From assembly GCF_030433715.1 (NCBI RefSeq), contig NZ_JAROCC010000004.1:124001-188000 (forward strand): a stretch of DNA of 64,000 bases. Reading direction: 5' to 3'. This document shows, in pieces, positions 63,111-64,000 of this stretch (within the stretch, counting starts at the first letter, position 1; every line of letters starts with the position of its first letter). The position numbers and the translations under genes were made by a program. The stretch comes from Sporosarcina highlanderae. Lineage in GTDB: Bacteria > Bacillota > Bacilli > Bacillales_A > Planococcaceae. The notes below the pieces were generated by a model, which was not told where the DNA came from, searched no databases, and saw only the letters and a list, made by a program, of their open reading frames with translations.

Positions 63111-64000
63111 TTAGTTAGTTTTGATTTTCTTGATTTCTTCGATCATCATTGGGATGACTTCGAATAAGTCTCCAACGATTCCGTAGTCTGCTACTTTGAA
63201 AATGTTCGCTTCTGGGTCTTTATTGATGGCAACGATTACTTTGGAGTTGGACATTCCAGCCATATGTTGGATTGCTCCTGAGATTCCCGCTGCGATGTAT
63301 AGGTCAGGCGTTACAACTTTACCTGTTTGACCGATTTGTAATGAATAGTCGCAGTAATCAGCGTCACATGCTCCACGGGATGCTCCTACAGCTCCGCCAA
63401 GTAATTTCGCCAATTCTTCAAGTGGAGCAAATCCTTCCGCACTCTTCACACCGCGGCCTCCCGCAACTACAACTTTTGCCTCTGATAAATCGACGCCCTC
63501 CGTTGACTTACGGACAACTTCGCTAATGACAGAGCGAAGATTCGTGATGTCGACGGAAACTGAAGATACATCTCCTGAGCGGCTCTCGTCTTTAGCCAAT
63601 GGTGCGATATTGTTCGGACGGATTGAAATGAAAAGAAGTCCTTCTTTGTTTTTCACTTTTTCGAACGCTTTACCGGAATAGATTGGACGGATGAAAATTG
63701 CATCGTCTCCTTCGCCTTCGATCGCAGTAACATCAGAGATTAATCCTGATGCAAGCTTACTAGCAATCTTGGGGGATAGGTCTTTTCCTTGAGACGTATG
63801 GCCGAAAACGATTGCATCCGGCTTTTCCTGCTCATAAACGGCCATGAAAGCCTGGCCGAATCCATCTGATGTATAGTGTTTCAAATGAGGGTGTTCAACC
63901 GTGAGGACACGATCTGCACCGTATGTGATCATTTCTGAGCCTAATGATTGTACTGCATCCCCGAATAACACGCCAACGACTTCCCCGCCGCCTGATACCG
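63111..64000 (-). CDS. etfA: Electron transfer flavoprotein alpha subunit, 5' end outside the window
   Basis: About 295 residues are visible; the frame is open through base 64000 ([18 protein letters not shown]), so the GTG at 63971 is internal and the first residues lie beyond the edge. The FAD-binding C-terminal domain is complete: [42 protein letters not shown] and IQHMAGM. It passes electrons from acyl-CoA dehydrogenases to the quinone pool with EtfB. Confidence 0.95.
   Translation of the reverse strand, partial: VSGGGEVVGVLFGDAVQSLGSEMITYGADRVLTVEHPHLKHYTSDGFGQAFMAVYEQEKPDAIVFGHTSQGKDLSPKIASKLASGLISDVTAIEGEGDDAIFIRPIYSGKAFEKVKNKEGLLFISIRPNNIAPLAKDESRSGDVSSVSVDITNLRSVISEVVRKSTEGVDLSEAKVVVAGGRGVKSAEGFAPLEELAKLLGGAVGASRGACDADYCDYSLQIGQTGKVVTPDLYIAAGISGAIQHMAGMSNSKVIVAINKDPEANIFKVADYGIVGDLFEVIPMMIEEIKKIKTN

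Overview
The window looks like a chromosomal segment of a low-GC, endospore-forming member of the Bacillales, probably Sporosarcina or another Planococcaceae. The backbone keeps Bacillus subtilis gene order: hemX-hemA-engB-lonA-clpX-tig-ysoA on one side, and ysnB-rdgB-rph-racE-ysmB-gerE-ysmA-sdhBAC-yslB-uvrC-trxA-etfA on the other. gerE indicates sporulation. Genus is inferred from gene content only; no 16S gene is present. Nearly all backbone genes lie on the minus strand.

Region 1 (1-8540) holds haem synthesis, ribosome assembly and protein quality control: hemX (partial), hemA, engB, lon, clpX, tig, ysoA. Region 2 (8949-15529) is a three-gene signalling cluster. It has a CheR-type methyltransferase, a membrane hybrid kinase with two receiver domains (resembling the RsbM/RsbK pair of the B. 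cereus group), and a REC-PAS-GGDEF-EAL-LuxR regulator.

Region 3 (16113-40858) is a 24.7-kb integrated island. It is bounded by a 19-bp direct repeat, one copy of which is the 3' end of a tRNA-Arg(UCU) gene. Paired TGTGTAGAA arm-type sites lie inside both ends. A lambda-type integrase sits behind a DUF771 gene and a 54-aa gene. The cargo is largely defence-like: (a) a three-gene operon with a 1765-aa DUF1998 SF2 helicase resembling Druantia DruE, plus two unrecognised partners; (b) a run of three tyrosine recombinases (RIT-like) followed by a small coiled-coil protein, a recombinase-fold protein lacking catalytic residues, and a hairpin-rich 3' region; (c) a metallophosphoesterase fused to a STAND-like NTPase; (d) a BglI-like type II restriction-modification system with its controller protein; (e) decayed relics of an IS21 istB gene and a RecB-like nuclease.

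Region 4 (40842-51374) returns to backbone: tRNA-Arg, nucleotide and RNA housekeeping, glutamate racemase, GerE, succinate dehydrogenase, UvrC and thioredoxin. Region 5 (51375-63110) separates trxA from etfA, which are adjacent in B. subtilis. It holds about 11.7 kb of small membrane proteins, lipoproteins, an ECF sigma/anti-sigma pair, a GNAT acetyltransferase, an S41 peptidase and a HExxH lipoprotein, with duplicated and broken copies. Region 6 is the partial etfA gene at the right edge.

Four intergenic arrays of 20-21-nt tandem units with unrelated consensus sequences (about 8.7, 15.9, 51.5 and 62.8 kb) are scattered over the backbone. Each lies just downstream of a minus-strand intrinsic terminator.
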